Assembly: GCF_004803895.1 (NCBI RefSeq)
Contig: NZ_CP021978.1
Location: forward strand, 124,001-188,000
DNA: 64,000 nt
Direction of reading: 5' to 3'
Origin: Streptomyces hawaiiensis
GTDB taxonomy: Bacteria > Actinomycetota > Actinomycetes > Streptomycetales > Streptomycetaceae
Shown: piece by piece, positions 53,149 to 61,828 of the stretch
Numbering within the stretch: the first letter of the stretch is position 1
Layout of the letters: each line of letters starts with the position of its first letter
The notes under the pieces: generated by a model
Databases searched by the model: none
Told to the model about the DNA's origin: nothing
Seen by the model: only the letters and a program-made list of their open reading frames with translations
Made by a program: the position numbers and the translations under genes

Positions 53149-54390
53149 TCAGCCGTGAGCGGCTGCTTCGTTCTCCCGGGGTCGGACCGTCTTCTCGGCG
53201 GACAGATCCGGCGCGGCGGCCAGGCGGAGCTTGCGCTTGGGCAGGCCGAAGGTCGGGTGCGAGGTGCCCCACAGCGACATCTTCACGATGCCCGCCTTGA
53301 TCCGCGCGGCCTTCCGGCCGCCCACATACTTCGGCTTCGCCCGCGCTTCGTCGTCGACCATCTGCAGGATCCCGTCCCGTCGCCCGAGGCTGATGTGGTT
53401 GCCCACGTACTCCAGCTTGGTGTTCGGGATCTTGCGGCCGGTCAGGCGTCCCACGATCGCCTCCGTGGCCTGCCGGCCGGTGTAGCCGGCCGAAGCGCAG
53501 GACATGGGCAGCGTTCGGCCGTTGTCGCCGATGGCGTAGGCGCTGTCGCCGACGGCGTAGACGTTCGGGTGCGAGACCGACCGCATGGTGCGGTCGACGA
53601 CGATCCGACCGTTCTCGGTGACCTCCAGCCCGCCGGCGGCGGCGATGGGGCCGGCCGCGAACCCGGCCGTCCACACGGTCGCGTCGGACGCCAGAACGGT
53701 GCCGTCGGCGCACAGCACCCGCGTCGCTTCGACGGCCTCGACGCTGGTGTGCTCCCAAACGGTGATGCCCAGCCGGTCGCAGGCCCGGCGCAGGTGGCCG
53801 CGGGCTCCCGCGGAGAGCGGGGCACCCAGCTCTCCGCGGGCGACCAGCGCCACCGACAGGCCGGGCCGGGATTCGGCGATCTCGGTGGCGGTCTCGATGC
53901 CGGTCAGCCCGTCGCCGACGACCAGCACGCTCCCGCCTTCGCCCCGCCCGCCCTGCCTGTCCAGGTTGTCCAGGCGCTCGCGCAGGCGCAGCGCCGATGG
54001 CCTGGCGGCGACGTCGAAGGCGTGCTCGGCCACGCCGGGGACACCGTGGTCGTCGCCGTGGCTGCCGAGCGCGTAAAGAAGGGTGTCGTAGCCGAGCTCG
54101 CTGTCGTCGGCGTGGGCGTGGGCCACGGTGACGACCCGGTGCTCGGGGTCGACGGCGGCGACACGGGCCAGGCGCAGCCGTATCCCCGTGCCCGCGAAGA
54201 CGTCGGCGAGCTGTGGAGCCGCGATCTCCCGGCCGGCCGCGAGTTGGTGCAGCCGCAGCCGCTGGACGAAGTCCGGCTCAGCGTTGACCACGGTGATCTC
54301 GGTGTCCTGCGGGGACAGCCGGCGGGCCAGGGTCCCGGCCACGTAGGACCCGGCATAGCCGGCGCCGAGGACGACGATGCGGTGCTTCAT
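53149..54390 (-). CDS. FAD-dependent NAD(P)H oxidoreductase (NDH-2-like)
   Basis: A 413-residue two-dinucleotide-fold flavoprotein: VVLGAGYAGSYVAGTLARRL (6-25) binds FAD, GGSVLVVGDGLTGIETATEI (about 152-171) binds NAD(P)H, and SHPNVYAVGDSAYAIGDNGR is the second FAD contact. No redox cysteine pair, so it is of the NADH dehydrogenase-2/FSP1-like rather than disulfide type. The last 40 residues are basic (LWGTSHPTFGLPKRKLRLAA) and may touch the membrane. The ATG at 54390 has GGGAGCAAC before it. A candidate ECF41 promoter lies 157 bases upstream, linking it to the downstream sigma gene. Confidence 0.92.
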   Translation of the reverse strand: MKHRIVVLGAGYAGSYVAGTLARRLSPQDTEITVVNAEPDFVQRLRLHQLAAGREIAAPQLADVFAGTGIRLRLARVAAVDPEHRVVTVAHAHADDSELGYDTLLYALGSHGDDHGVPGVAEHAFDVAARPSALRLRERLDNLDRQGGRGEGGSVLVVGDGLTGIETATEIAESRPGLSVALVARGELGAPLSAGARGHLRRACDRLGITVWEHTSVEAVEATRVLCADGTVLASDATVWTAGFAAGPIAAAGGLEVTENGRIVVDRTMRSVSHPNVYAVGDSAYAIGDNGRTLPMSCASAGYTGRQATEAIVGRLTGRKIPNTKLEYVGNHISLGRRDGILQMVDDEARAKPKYVGGRKAARIKAGIVKMSLWGTSHPTFGLPKRKLRLAAAPDLSAEKTVRPRENEAAAHG

Positions 54391-54546
54391 GTGTTGCTCC
54401 CGTCGGTTGGCTTACTCTCGGAGACTTGAGCGGAACAGCGCCCCGATTCCTGACAGGAACCGACTCCTGCATATCCGCTGCCGATCACGACCGCCTCGGT
54501 CTTCTCGGTCACCCTGTCTCCTCCCTCTCAAGGGGTTCGGCCTCAA

Positions 54547-54573
54547 GACACCGCACAACTGATCGCTGTGACA
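54547..54573 (-). promoter_or_regulatory. Candidate ECF41 promoter (TGTCACA-N16-TGTC)
   Basis: On the minus strand TGTCACA (54573-54567) is followed after 16 bases by TGTC (54550-54547). ECF41 promoters are known to have TGTCACA at -35 and a CGTC-like -10; here the -10 differs by one base. It faces the oxidoreductase gene. Confidence 0.45.
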
Positions 54574-54629
54574 GCCTGTGAGGCAGATCACTCCACAGGT
54601 GTGGGTTCGGCACGCGAAGTCCTCACTCA

Positions 54630-54790
54630 CCGCCACACGGGCCCGCCCCAGGGTCGGCAGGCGCCGACCGAAGCTCACCGCGAACCAGGCCGCACCCGCC
54701 CAACGGCTCTACGACGAGCGGGAGAAGACCCGTCCGCACAGATCCCGGCATGTTCGGCGTGCGGAGGTCGAAGGAGTATTGTCAAGAGTT
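54630..54790 (+). pseudogene. Serine-recombinase (resolvase) C-terminal fragment
   Basis: RPRVGRRRPKLTANQAAPAQ then RLYDEREKT matches the linker and first helix of the resolvase DNA-binding domain (GRPP.LT..Q...A..LY..GE.TV..IA). The following sequence diverges. The catalytic domain is missing. Confidence 0.55.
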
Positions 54791-55408
54791 GTAGACAACA
54801 GTTCGGTGGGCAGGACATGTCCGGGTCCCCAGAGCCGCCCGGGGTTCGGTGGCCCGTATCGGGTTCGGCGCCCAGCGGGCGGCGGGTGGGCGAGTCGGCC
54901 AGTGGCCAGCGGGCGGTGTAGAAGCGGTAGGCCGGCATACGGCCGCGCAGCGTCTTCGGCTCGCTGATGTCCACGCAATGTGAGACGCCGTCCTTGCCGA
55001 ACGGGGATCACCGCCAGGCGGCGTGCGAAGATCCCTCGCACGGTGAAGACGACCGCGGCGACGTCGACGCTGGCGAGCGCTGTGTCCACGCGTGGCCCCA
55101 CCACCCGGGCTCGGATCGCCGCACCGAATGCCTGGCACCGCTCCAGCAGCCCGTCGACCATCCGCTCCCCGAACTTCAGCAGCGCAGAGACGCGCCACCA
55201 TGTGAGCAACTGCCGGGCCGCTTCTTCGGCTGCTGCCCGCGTGCCGCCTTGGCGGCCTTCTGCGCCGGAGTCTGGTCTCCGAGAGTGCGATCGTAGAGCC
55301 GACTCCGGCGGCCGTCACGCGCCACGCACACCGACCACCGGGAACGGGCGCGCGAAGGCGTACTTGTGCGCGCGCTGTACCTCACTCCCCCATTGGATGG
55401 TGGCCACC
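54791..55408. other. Decayed coding region, minus strand
   Basis: Two minus-strand frames together read LLERCQAFGAAIRARVVGPR, ASVDVAAVVFTVRGIFARRL, AVIPV and FGKDGVSHCVDISEPKTLRG, RMPAYRFYTARWPLADSPT. It looks like a real protein, possibly from a plasmid-type element, but I do not recognise it. The frame breaks near 54995. Confidence 0.35.
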
Positions 55409-55528
55409 GAGTGGACTCCACTGCGCACCGGATGCACACCACGGTGGAGTCCACTCCCCAACGGGGCGCACGGTGTCGTCCACTCCCACCCGGTGGTGCG
55501 CACCGTGATGCGGGAGTGGACGCCACTC
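55409..55528. repeat. Cluster of AGTGGA-N-TCCACT palindromes
   Basis: Palindrome centres are at 55416 (perfect 13-mer AGTGGACTCCACT), 55449 (GGTGGAGTCCACT), 55478 (half-site GTCCACTCC) and 55521 (AGTGGACGCCACT). Between them, CGCACCG / CGCACGGTG units recur. Such spacing is typical of regulator arrays or plasmid iterons. It lies next to resolvase debris. Confidence 0.6.
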
Positions 55529-56019
55529 TGCCCACCACGCGCCGTCCTACGGATAGTGACGGTGCGGGAGGGAGAGATCTCCCCTCCGGACAAGCGCATC
55601 GCGGGCCGGTGCACGGCATCGCCGGAGCGTGGCCGAGGGGAAACACCGCGAACTCGAGGCTGGTCAAGGGTTGCTTTTCCCGGCGAGGGCGGCCCGTGTT
55701 CCGGTCGGCGCACCTGGGCAAGGGGTGCGCATCATGCGCAGCATCCAATGTGCATGACATTCCGCATGCGCATCGAGGGTGGGCCAGTCGTCGCTCCCCT
55801 TCGTGGTCGCCCTTGCCGTAGTCCTCGAAGCAGGCCTGGCAGGAACCCGGGTACGCGCCCCGCCCCGCGCCGTGCGGCCGCAGCACCTTCTCCTCCGCCC
55901 GTCTCCTTCGAGCTCGCTTCTTCTGCTGCTGCCCGCATGCCGCCTGACGGCCTTCCTGTGCCGGGGCCCGTCCCACGGGCGGATCGTAGCGCCACATCAC
56001 GGTGGCGGAGTCAGTGCGG
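55529..56019. other. Unassigned stretch with a diverged internal duplication
   Basis: 55910-55995 resembles 55213-55297 (both contain GCTTCTTC.GCTGCTGCCCG and a GATCGTAG end); the minus-strand peptides (YDRTLGDQTPAQKAAKAARG and YDPPVGRAPAQEGRQAACGQ) are related. A minus-strand Cys-rich stretch (GSCQACFEDYGKGDHEGERR, CACGMSC) lies between. No family recognised. Confidence 0.4.
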
Positions 56020-56631
56020 TCACTGCTCCGGGTTGTGCAGGTCCAACACGTCGCCAAACCGGGTGAATGATGAGTTCTCTCTGCGCATAGGGGAAACACG
56101 CACTCGTTCACCGGGCAACAGAACGAGGAGCATCAAGGGCCCTGTCACGTCTCGTCTGGAGATTGCCGGTGTCCCGGGGGCTGGTGGGAAGCGCTCGATC
56201 TCGATGAGGTCCGCGCCACCGCTCACCAGAAGCTCCCAGGCACGTACGAGTTCTCCTTCGTCACCGTCTGAGCCACGCCCGGTGTGGACAAGAGACTCGG
56301 ACTCGGCGACGACGGACACGGAAGCTCCGGCGAGTGCGTCCTCGGCCATGGCCGAAGTGCCCAACTCCGTGCCGACGATGCCCCCGCCGAGGTGGTCCGG
56401 ACACTCCCAGACACCGTCCGCGCGCCGCACGGAGTAGTACAACTCTTCGGCGATGAGATCGTCGTCCCGGCGGTGCAAGAGCAGGACGAACCCGAGGTCG
56501 CCGCTGATCCACACGTCAGCGACGATGACAGTGTCGGCGGGGACGGCCAAGGGGCGGGTCGCCGCGAGGTCGGTTGGTGGGTGCCCCAGCCGGAGAGCGG
56601 TTTCGGCGATGTCGGCCATGGGCTTTCTCAT
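56020..56631 (-). CDS. Conserved hypothetical protein
   Basis: A 203-residue acidic protein (MRKPMADIAETALRLGHPPT, VWISGDLGFVLLLHRRDDDL, ELYYSVRRADGVWECPDHLG, LMLLVLLPGERVRVSPMRRE). Coding bias and length look genuine. No catalytic motif, signal peptide or membrane span is visible. The ATG at 56631 follows AAGAAG; an ATG at 56619 is also possible. I do not recognise the family. It has no operon partner. Confidence 0.7.
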   Translation of the reverse strand: MRKPMADIAETALRLGHPPTDLAATRPLAVPADTVIVADVWISGDLGFVLLLHRRDDDLIAEELYYSVRRADGVWECPDHLGGGIVGTELGTSAMAEDALAGASVSVVAESESLVHTGRGSDGDEGELVRAWELLVSGGADLIEIERFPPAPGTPAISRRDVTGPLMLLVLLPGERVRVSPMRRENSSFTRFGDVLDLHNPEQ

Positions 56632-56818
56632 GATCTTCTTGCTTCCTCATTTCTTGGAGTCCCTCGAATCGGCCTGCTGCGTTCACGGCGACCTGTGGAT
56701 GGGGCCGCCGGGAGGGCACGTCACATATCTAATCGGTTTACGTGGGGGGCGGCCGACGCCCATGCGAGTCGGCCGCCCCCGCACGCCGGATGACTTGGCC
56801 ATGCAGGAGTAGGACATG

Positions 56819-57420
56819 TCAGCCACATATCCGTTCCAGCCGGCGACGAAGACCGACCCGTAGGTCTAGATCCTCGTCCCTGGCTTCACCTGGATGTTGT
56901 AGTGGACCGCCCAGCCGATCTTGCCCGGGGCCTTCCAACTTCCCTTGGCCTGCAACTTGCGCATCTTGCCGCGCTTGCCCGGGGGAACACTGTGCGTCTC
57001 CCCGTAGGTGGCGTTGCAGAACACCAGGTAGCGATTGACGGACCCCATGATTTGGACGTTGATGTAGTAGCCGATGTAGGGGTAGCCGTTCTTCGCGATG
57101 CTGCCACCCCGGCGGCTGACGACGATGCGCATGCCGTACCCCGTTCTTGATACGGCGCTTGCCGCACTTCGGGCTCATGCCGTCGGTGTCGGTGGCGTTG
57201 CACGGGTCCGCGCTGGAGTAGTCGTAGGCGTTCGCGGAACCGCCGGGCACCGGGCCGGTTTGCAGGAGCGCCCCCGGGCGGGGTCGTAGAGGCGCACGCC
57301 CATCAGCGTGAGACCGGTCAGGGTCTCGGCCGAGCGCTGTTTCTCACCGAGCCAGCCGTACCGGGTCGCTGCCTGGCCGGTGCTGGGGTTGCCGTACTCG
57401 TCGGCGCCGGATCGACGATC
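56819..57420 (-). pseudogene. RHS-protein C-terminal end with toxin-type tail, frameshifted
   Basis: Upstream part: ADEYGNPSTGQAATRYGWLG, EKQRSAETLTGLTLMGVRLY and DPARG is the conserved RHS core end that precedes the variable tail. A frame change near 57265 leads to LQTGPVPGGSANAYDYSSAD. The tail reads CGKRRIKNG, then in another frame RIVVSRRGGSIAKNGYPYIG, YYINVQIMGSVNRYLVFCNA, KGSWKAPGKIGWAVHYNIQV and stop near 56868. The tail is about 90 residues of unknown fold. It was probably a secreted polymorphic toxin before decay. Confidence 0.65.
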
Positions 57421-57837
57421 ATGAAGCCGTGAGCCGTAAGTGTCTCGCGCGAATGCCGTATGACGGAAAGAAGCACCCTGTTTCCACCTCGACGTGCACC
57501 GGAGGTCCCTCCCAACGCTGGCACTGGTGGGAAGGCTAGGAGGTCGGGAGACCCTCGCCGCCACGCTGGAGCTGCTCGGGCCGCCCTTGCAGCTCTTGCC
57601 GCCCGTCCGGACTGTCCGATGTACCCGGCCACCTGAACGAAAGGCGTCGGATCGGGCGCCATCAGTTGGTGGGCGCCCGGAAACCGGTTCGGGTGGCAGG
57701 CCGGTGTCGTCATTCCCCAGAACTCCCCGCCCGGCTCGGTCTGCACGTCCAGGGCCTTGGCGGCTCGGGCGTGGTGGGCGCGCATGCGCTGTTCGGTGTC
57801 CGGGTCAGGGGGCGGGACCGGCACCACCACTTGGTCA
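57421..57837 (-). other. Decayed coding region
   Basis: The minus strand near 57650-57850 reads DDQVVVPVPPPDPDTEQRMR, AHHARAAKALDVQTEPGGEF, WGM, a piece of a Streptomyces protein I cannot name. The rest is unassigned. Confidence 0.3.
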
Positions 57838-58085
57838 TCCAACCGCCGCGCCCGCGGCTTCGGCGGCCAGGGCGAGCAGCTCACCCACCGTGAACGCTTC
57901 CTCTTCCAGGCCCGCCCACGTGGCGATGCTGCCGTACCCGGACACGCGCCCGGCCGCCGTCTCTTCCTCCAGGACAGCGAACGCGTCCCGGATCGCCTGG
58001 TGCAGGGCGGGGTGGGCCCGTTCGGGGTTGTGGAGCATGACTAGGTCCAGCTGCTCGCCCCCGAGCTGCTCGCGGTTACAGCGGG
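57838..58085 (-). pseudogene. Aldo/keto reductase fragment
   Basis: REQLGGEQLDLVMLHNPERA, HPALHQAIRDAFAVLEEETA, AGRVSGYGSIATWAGLEEEA are the central AKR barrel with the LHNPE His. N- and C-terminal thirds are missing. Confidence 0.6.
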
Positions 58086-58130
58086 CGGACCTGCGCTCCT
58101 CGACTGACCGTGCGCCGAGGTGCGGAGAAC

Positions 58131-58188
58131 GCCCTTGCGGTTGAGCGGAACCCGGCGAATTTGCCGGGTTCCGCTCAACCGCAAGGGC
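58131..58188 (-). terminator. 26-bp perfect inverted repeat, terminator of the Mrr gene
   Basis: 58131-58156 pairs perfectly with 58163-58188 around a 6-base AT-rich loop, 24 bases past the stop at 58212. It is the longest perfect hairpin in the window. Confidence 0.8.
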
Positions 58189-58211
58189 CGTAGCCTGCCA
58201 AGCTCCGCAGT

Positions 58212-58913
58212 TCAGCTCAAAGACGTGGGCCGCCTTGGAGGCGGAACGGCCCGCAGCAGCTCCCACAGCGGCCGGGAGCCCGAGGCCCACACCGCCAGGG
58301 TCTGGCGGTCCACCACGTGCAGCCGCTGCTGCTTGGCGAAGTCCACCGCCGGGCCGGTCACCCGGCCGTTCGTAACGATCACCGCGACGTCCGCGCCGTG
58401 CACCGGCCTGGCAGTCCCGTTGAGGACCTGTAGATCCGGCGTGCCCACCGCCGAGCCCCGGGTGCCGTCACGGCGGTGCTTGCACTGGATCACCCAGCGC
58501 CGTCCGAGCGGGTCGGTGGCTTTCACGTCCGCGCCCAGGTCACCGCCCCCGCCGACCCGCTGCGCGTCCCGGCAGCCGTCGCGGCGCATCAGGTCCCGGA
58601 CCGCCTCCTCGAACTTGGCGTAATGCAGTGCGTCGAGTTGAGACAGTTCGTAGCGCAGGCCCTGCGATCGGACTGCGTCCCAGCGGGCCTGCTGCTGACG
58701 GGCGCGGAGCCAGCCGGCTCCCGCGAGCACGGCGAGCACCAGGGCGACCAGGAGCACCCACCGGTGGGCCAGCAGCCAGTTGACCACCATCACGACCAGA
58801 CCGATGACCGCCGTGGCCACCACCACGAGCGCGAGCAGCTGTGCGTCCCGTTGCTGTTGCCGCTTGCTCGGGCGCCTGGTACGCCGCCTTGCGGGCGGCC
58901 GTCGGCGCGTCAC
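58212..58913 (-). CDS. Membrane-anchored Mrr-type restriction endonuclease
   Basis: A 233-residue protein. A basic N-terminus is followed by two membrane spans (about 27-46 and 51-68), then a PD-(D/E)xK nuclease domain of the Mrr family: FEEAVRDLMRRDGCRDAQRV, GGGGDLGADVKATDPLGRRW with the metal-binding Asp, and VIQCKHRR with the Q-x-K (143-145). Cytoplasmic orientation of the domain is expected. It starts at a GTG that overlaps the stop of the small membrane gene (GTGA). Such membrane-tethered Mrr proteins are widespread in Streptomyces; a role in defence or DNA turnover is possible but unproven. Confidence 0.9.
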   Translation of the reverse strand: MTRRRPPARRRTRRPSKRQQQRDAQLLALVVVATAVIGLVVMVVNWLLAHRWVLLVALVLAVLAGAGWLRARQQQARWDAVRSQGLRYELSQLDALHYAKFEEAVRDLMRRDGCRDAQRVGGGGDLGADVKATDPLGRRWVIQCKHRRDGTRGSAVGTPDLQVLNGTARPVHGADVAVIVTNGRVTGPAVDFAKQQRLHVVDRQTLAVWASGSRPLWELLRAVPPPRRPTSLS

Positions 58914-59197
58914 CGGTTCCCCGTCTGCGGGAACCGGACGGGGTAGGACACCGTGGGCCGCGGCTGCTGGATCCGTGGTGGCGGGGCGTCGTCGAACCGG
59001 ATCGGGTACTGCACGGTCGGCTGCGGCCGCGGAGCCTCACCTCCGCTGCCTGCCGTCGTACTGCCGTTGCCTAACGCCACCACGGCTAACGCGAACCCGG
59101 CGAAGATCGTCACTTCTCGTCTGGCGCCCGGAGCCCACCTCGAATGTCCCCGTACGGGCGTCCCGTCAGAGCGCACGTAGTCCCGTACCCAAGGCAT
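58910..59197 (-). CDS. Small membrane protein with duplicated PTVxYPxRF motif
   Basis: The ATG at 59197 has a strong GGGGGAGG site and gives 95 residues. After a basic start, one hydrophobic segment (VTIFAGFALAVVALG, about 30-45) is followed by a Pro-rich outer part with two copies of PTVxYPxRF (PTVQYPIRF, PTVSYPVRF). Function unknown. The 4-base overlap with the Mrr gene shows strict coupling, so it may position or restrain the nuclease (inference). Confidence 0.75.
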   Translation of the reverse strand: MPWVRDYVRSDGTPVRGHSRWAPGARREVTIFAGFALAVVALGNGSTTAGSGGEAPRPQPTVQYPIRFDDAPPPRIQQPRPTVSYPVRFPQTGNR

Positions 59198-59370
59198 TAA
59201 AGCCTCCCCCTCGAAGCCACACGACCAGGACCGCCCATGGTGACAGCAGGCACTGACAACAGGTCCGCGCTGCACCACACACAGTGATCAAGGAAGACCT
59301 GAACCGGACGGCGCCGGTACCGGTGCTCGGCACAGCACCCGAACGGCGGCCGGCGCGCGTGGAAGGCATC

Positions 59371-59700
59371 GTGGGTGACCTGGACGCTGACGGAACGCAT
59401 GCTGAGCTCACCCGTGCCCGAACCCATCTGCGCCCCGGATGGGCCGCGGAGTTGAAATGGGACGGCTTCCGGGCCCTGCTCTCCGTCGACGCCGGGAAGG
59501 TGATGCCGCGCTCCAGGCGCGACACCGAGATGGGCCCCGCGTTCCCGGAGACCGTGGCCGGCGCCGTGCAACTGCCGGATGCGACCACCCTGGACGGCGA
59601 TATGTGACCTGTGGGGGTGTCTCAGCCACAAGGTGCCTCTGGCGGCGCAGCTCCCGTAGACGAGACGTGACGGGCGTCGCGGCCACGTGCCGCAGCGGCC
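59371..59700 (+). pseudogene. ATP-dependent DNA ligase N-terminal fragment, copy 2
   Basis: WTLTERMLSSPVPEP in one frame then LRPGWAAELKWDGFRALLSV, VPRSRRDTEMGPAFPETVAG-like sequence and LPDATTLDGDM with stop at 59605. Lys of ELKWDG is the adenylated residue. It ends at the same codon as copy 1 (17831) and is followed by the same GTGTCTCAG-containing sequence through about 59670, so both were cut by the same event or element. Confidence 0.7.
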
Positions 59701-59702
59701 GC

Positions 59703-60041
59703 TCAGAGGTGGCCGTCCAGGAACTTCCGTACCTCGGCGATGGTCATAGGCCCCGTGCCGTGCGCCACCGCCTCGCCCTCCTTCAGCAGGACGTAGGACG
59801 GGGCTCCGGTGATCCCGTATCGCTCGGTTGCGGCCGGACAACGCGTGATGTCGGCGCGGACGGCCGTCAGGCGGCCCGTGTAGTCGTCGGCGATACCACC
59901 CACGACGAGGTCCATCACCCGGCAGGGCTCGATTGCCTTGGGCCATGTCCCGGTGAAGTATGCGAGGACCGGAACTGCGCTCATCCCGAGGATGAAATTG
60001 AACTCCGCGTCCTCACGGGGTCGGTGAACCCGCTTCGCCAT
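59703..60041 (-). CDS. Thioredoxin-fold protein with one active-site cysteine
   Basis: The ATG at 60041 with AGGAG six bases upstream gives 112 residues. The fold order is thioredoxin-like: VPVLAYFTGTWPKAIEPCRV, GRLTAVRADITRCPAATERY, GITGAPSYVLLKEGEAV (with the cis-Pro in GAPSYV). The CxxC is replaced by WPKAIEPC, so only the second cysteine remains; a further Cys is in TRCPAA. This suggests a monothiol or non-catalytic partner role. It is a single gene. Confidence 0.85.
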   Translation of the reverse strand: MAKRVHRPREDAEFNFILGMSAVPVLAYFTGTWPKAIEPCRVMDLVVGGIADDYTGRLTAVRADITRCPAATERYGITGAPSYVLLKEGEAVAHGTGPMTIAEVRKFLDGHL

Positions 60042-60601
60042 GGAGGCTCCTGACCTCATGTTCCGTCATTCCATCCCCATCATCCCTCGCGCGGTGTGCC
60101 AGGCCGGCCCGGTCGGTCGTCCGGTTGACCTGTCGGAAGGGAGGCACGGGGCCGTCGCAGAACCACGGTGGTCCCCGGCGCGAGCGGCCCGCCCCGGGCC
60201 CTTGGTGACCCGGCCTGGCCGCCCCGCCGGTCACCCAGCTGCAGCCGCCGCGCGCCCGTGGGTCAGTTCGTGCCAGGACAGCGCCCTCCACGACGACATG
60301 AAAGCTGTTTTCCAGGGCATAGCGGCCCAGATCACCGACCAGATGCTCGATGAGCGCGTCGACGGGCGGGCCGGTGCGCATCGTCCACTGGATCCAGTCG
60401 AACCGTATCCGCCACCGCGCTGCTCAGAGACAGCGCCCCCGGCGGGCTTCCCGAGGCCTTGTCCGGTCTTCACATCAACCCCCGGTCTCAGCTGGCCAAT
60501 ACCGCTCTTACCCGGGCCGCATGAGCCAGCTGATGGCACCGAGAACGAGGCACGATTCCTGGACCGATCGAGGACGCGGTCGTGGATGGTCGAAGTACGC
60601 G
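60042..60601. other. Decayed region, possible P-loop kinase fragment
   Basis: On the minus strand 60240-60440 two frames join as DWIQWTMRTGPPVDALIEHL, VGDLGRYALENSFHVVVEGA and LSWHELTHG, similar to the middle of a small AAA/uridine-kinase-like protein. The P-loop is not seen. Confidence 0.3.
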
Positions 60602-61741
60602 TCAGCTGCCCCGAAGACCGACCGCCAGCGTCAGTTCAAGGACCCGGTGTGGCGATGCGAGATCCGGAAACAGCTCCCGCAGCTGCGACATCCGGTACCG
60701 GACTGTCTGGGGATGGACGAACAACGCCGCCGCCACCTCCTCCCGCCTGCCCTGGTGCAGCAGCCACGCCCGCAACGTCTCCTCCAGCCGCCGTGCGGTC
60801 GCGACAGGCAAGGTCCGCAACGGTGCGAGGGCTCGGGCACGCAGGTCTGCGAACGCGTCCACGTCGGCGCTCAGCACCAGCTCGGGCAGGTGGTCCTCGG
60901 TGTCGCGAATATCGGAGGAGAGGGAGCGGGCGCGTACGGCTCGTGCGTACGAGGCGGACGCTCGTGTCCATGGCCGGGCCGGGCCGACCACGGCGGTGCG
61001 GCCGGTCAGCTGCCGCAAGAGATGTGATCGGTCGGCGTCGGGGACGAGCAGCACACCGGTGGCGTCCGGCAGATCGTCGAGGACGAGGGTGCTCGGGTCG
61101 AGCGCGCGGTAGGCAGGCCGGGCCTGGGCGGCGGGCAGCAGGACCGCGGTCAGCGAAACCGGAGGCTGCCACCCGGCCCGTTGCACAGAGGCCAGCAGCA
61201 CGTCCGGGCTCGCGCCGGCGAGGAGGTCGCGGGCCAGGTGCTCCAAGTGGCGCTCGTGGTCCCTGCCCCGGGCGGCCAGTTCGTCGGCGTGGCCCGCGGC
61301 GCTCGCGGCGGAGAGCTCGTCGATGTAGGCGAAGGTCAGCTCGGCGAACTTGGCGACCTCGGCGGCGGGCAGACCTGCCGGTACGGCACCGGCTGCCAGG
61401 CATCGCCAGGCCACGCGGGCGCCGACGCGGTAGGCGCTGAGGAGGGCGTCCATCGAACGGCCCTCGCGTACCTCTCCGCGGCCCAGCTCGTAGGCTGCGT
61501 CACCGGCGTCGCCACCTGTGGCGTTCCCGCTCGCGAGGTCCAGGTAGTGCCCCAGGGCGGTGCGGACGGCTCGGCGGATGGTGCCGCCCATGCGGCCCGA
61601 AAGGGCGTTGGCGTAGGGAGGGACCTCGTCGATGATCGCCTGGACGACCTCGTCGGCGGTGGTCTTCAGCGCGGCCCGAAGTACGGTGACCGTCGTCTCA
61701 TCCAGGGCCAGCTCGCTGGCCCTCCGGATTGCATGGCTCAC
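60602..61741 (-). CDS. PucR-family (CdaR-type) transcriptional regulator
   Basis: I prefer the GTG at 61741 (after AGGGAAC) over a TTG 21 bases upstream; the protein is then 379 residues. The N-terminal half is an all-helical sensor (YLDLASGNATGGDAGDAAYE, GREVREGRSMDALLSAYRVG-like), the middle a weak GGDEF-like domain, and the C-terminus the PucR helix-turn-helix (LEETLRAWLLHQGRREEVAA, ALFVHPQTVRYRMSQLRELF). It is divergent from the ferredoxin reductase and desaturase genes with 87 bases between, an arrangement typical of regulators of that pair. Confidence 0.9.
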   Translation of the reverse strand: MSHAIRRASELALDETTVTVLRAALKTTADEVVQAIIDEVPPYANALSGRMGGTIRRAVRTALGHYLDLASGNATGGDAGDAAYELGRGEVREGRSMDALLSAYRVGARVAWRCLAAGAVPAGLPAAEVAKFAELTFAYIDELSAASAAGHADELAARGRDHERHLEHLARDLLAGASPDVLLASVQRAGWQPPVSLTAVLLPAAQARPAYRALDPSTLVLDDLPDATGVLLVPDADRSHLLRQLTGRTAVVGPARPWTRASASYARAVRARSLSSDIRDTEDHLPELVLSADVDAFADLRARALAPLRTLPVATARRLEETLRAWLLHQGRREEVAAALFVHPQTVRYRMSQLRELFPDLASPHRVLELTLAVGLRGS

Positions 61742-61828
61742 GTTTTTGTTCCCTACGAACAATTCAGCCGATCAGATTCACGTCCTGCGGTCAGGACTTT
61801 ACGCCCTGCGGCGCAGCAAGCTGGAGTC

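Noticed and set aside
52115..53758. Extending the sigma factor to the full 547-codon frame
   Set aside because: The extra N-terminal part is the out-of-frame reading of the upstream oxidoreductase; the ATG at 53011 starts normal region 2.
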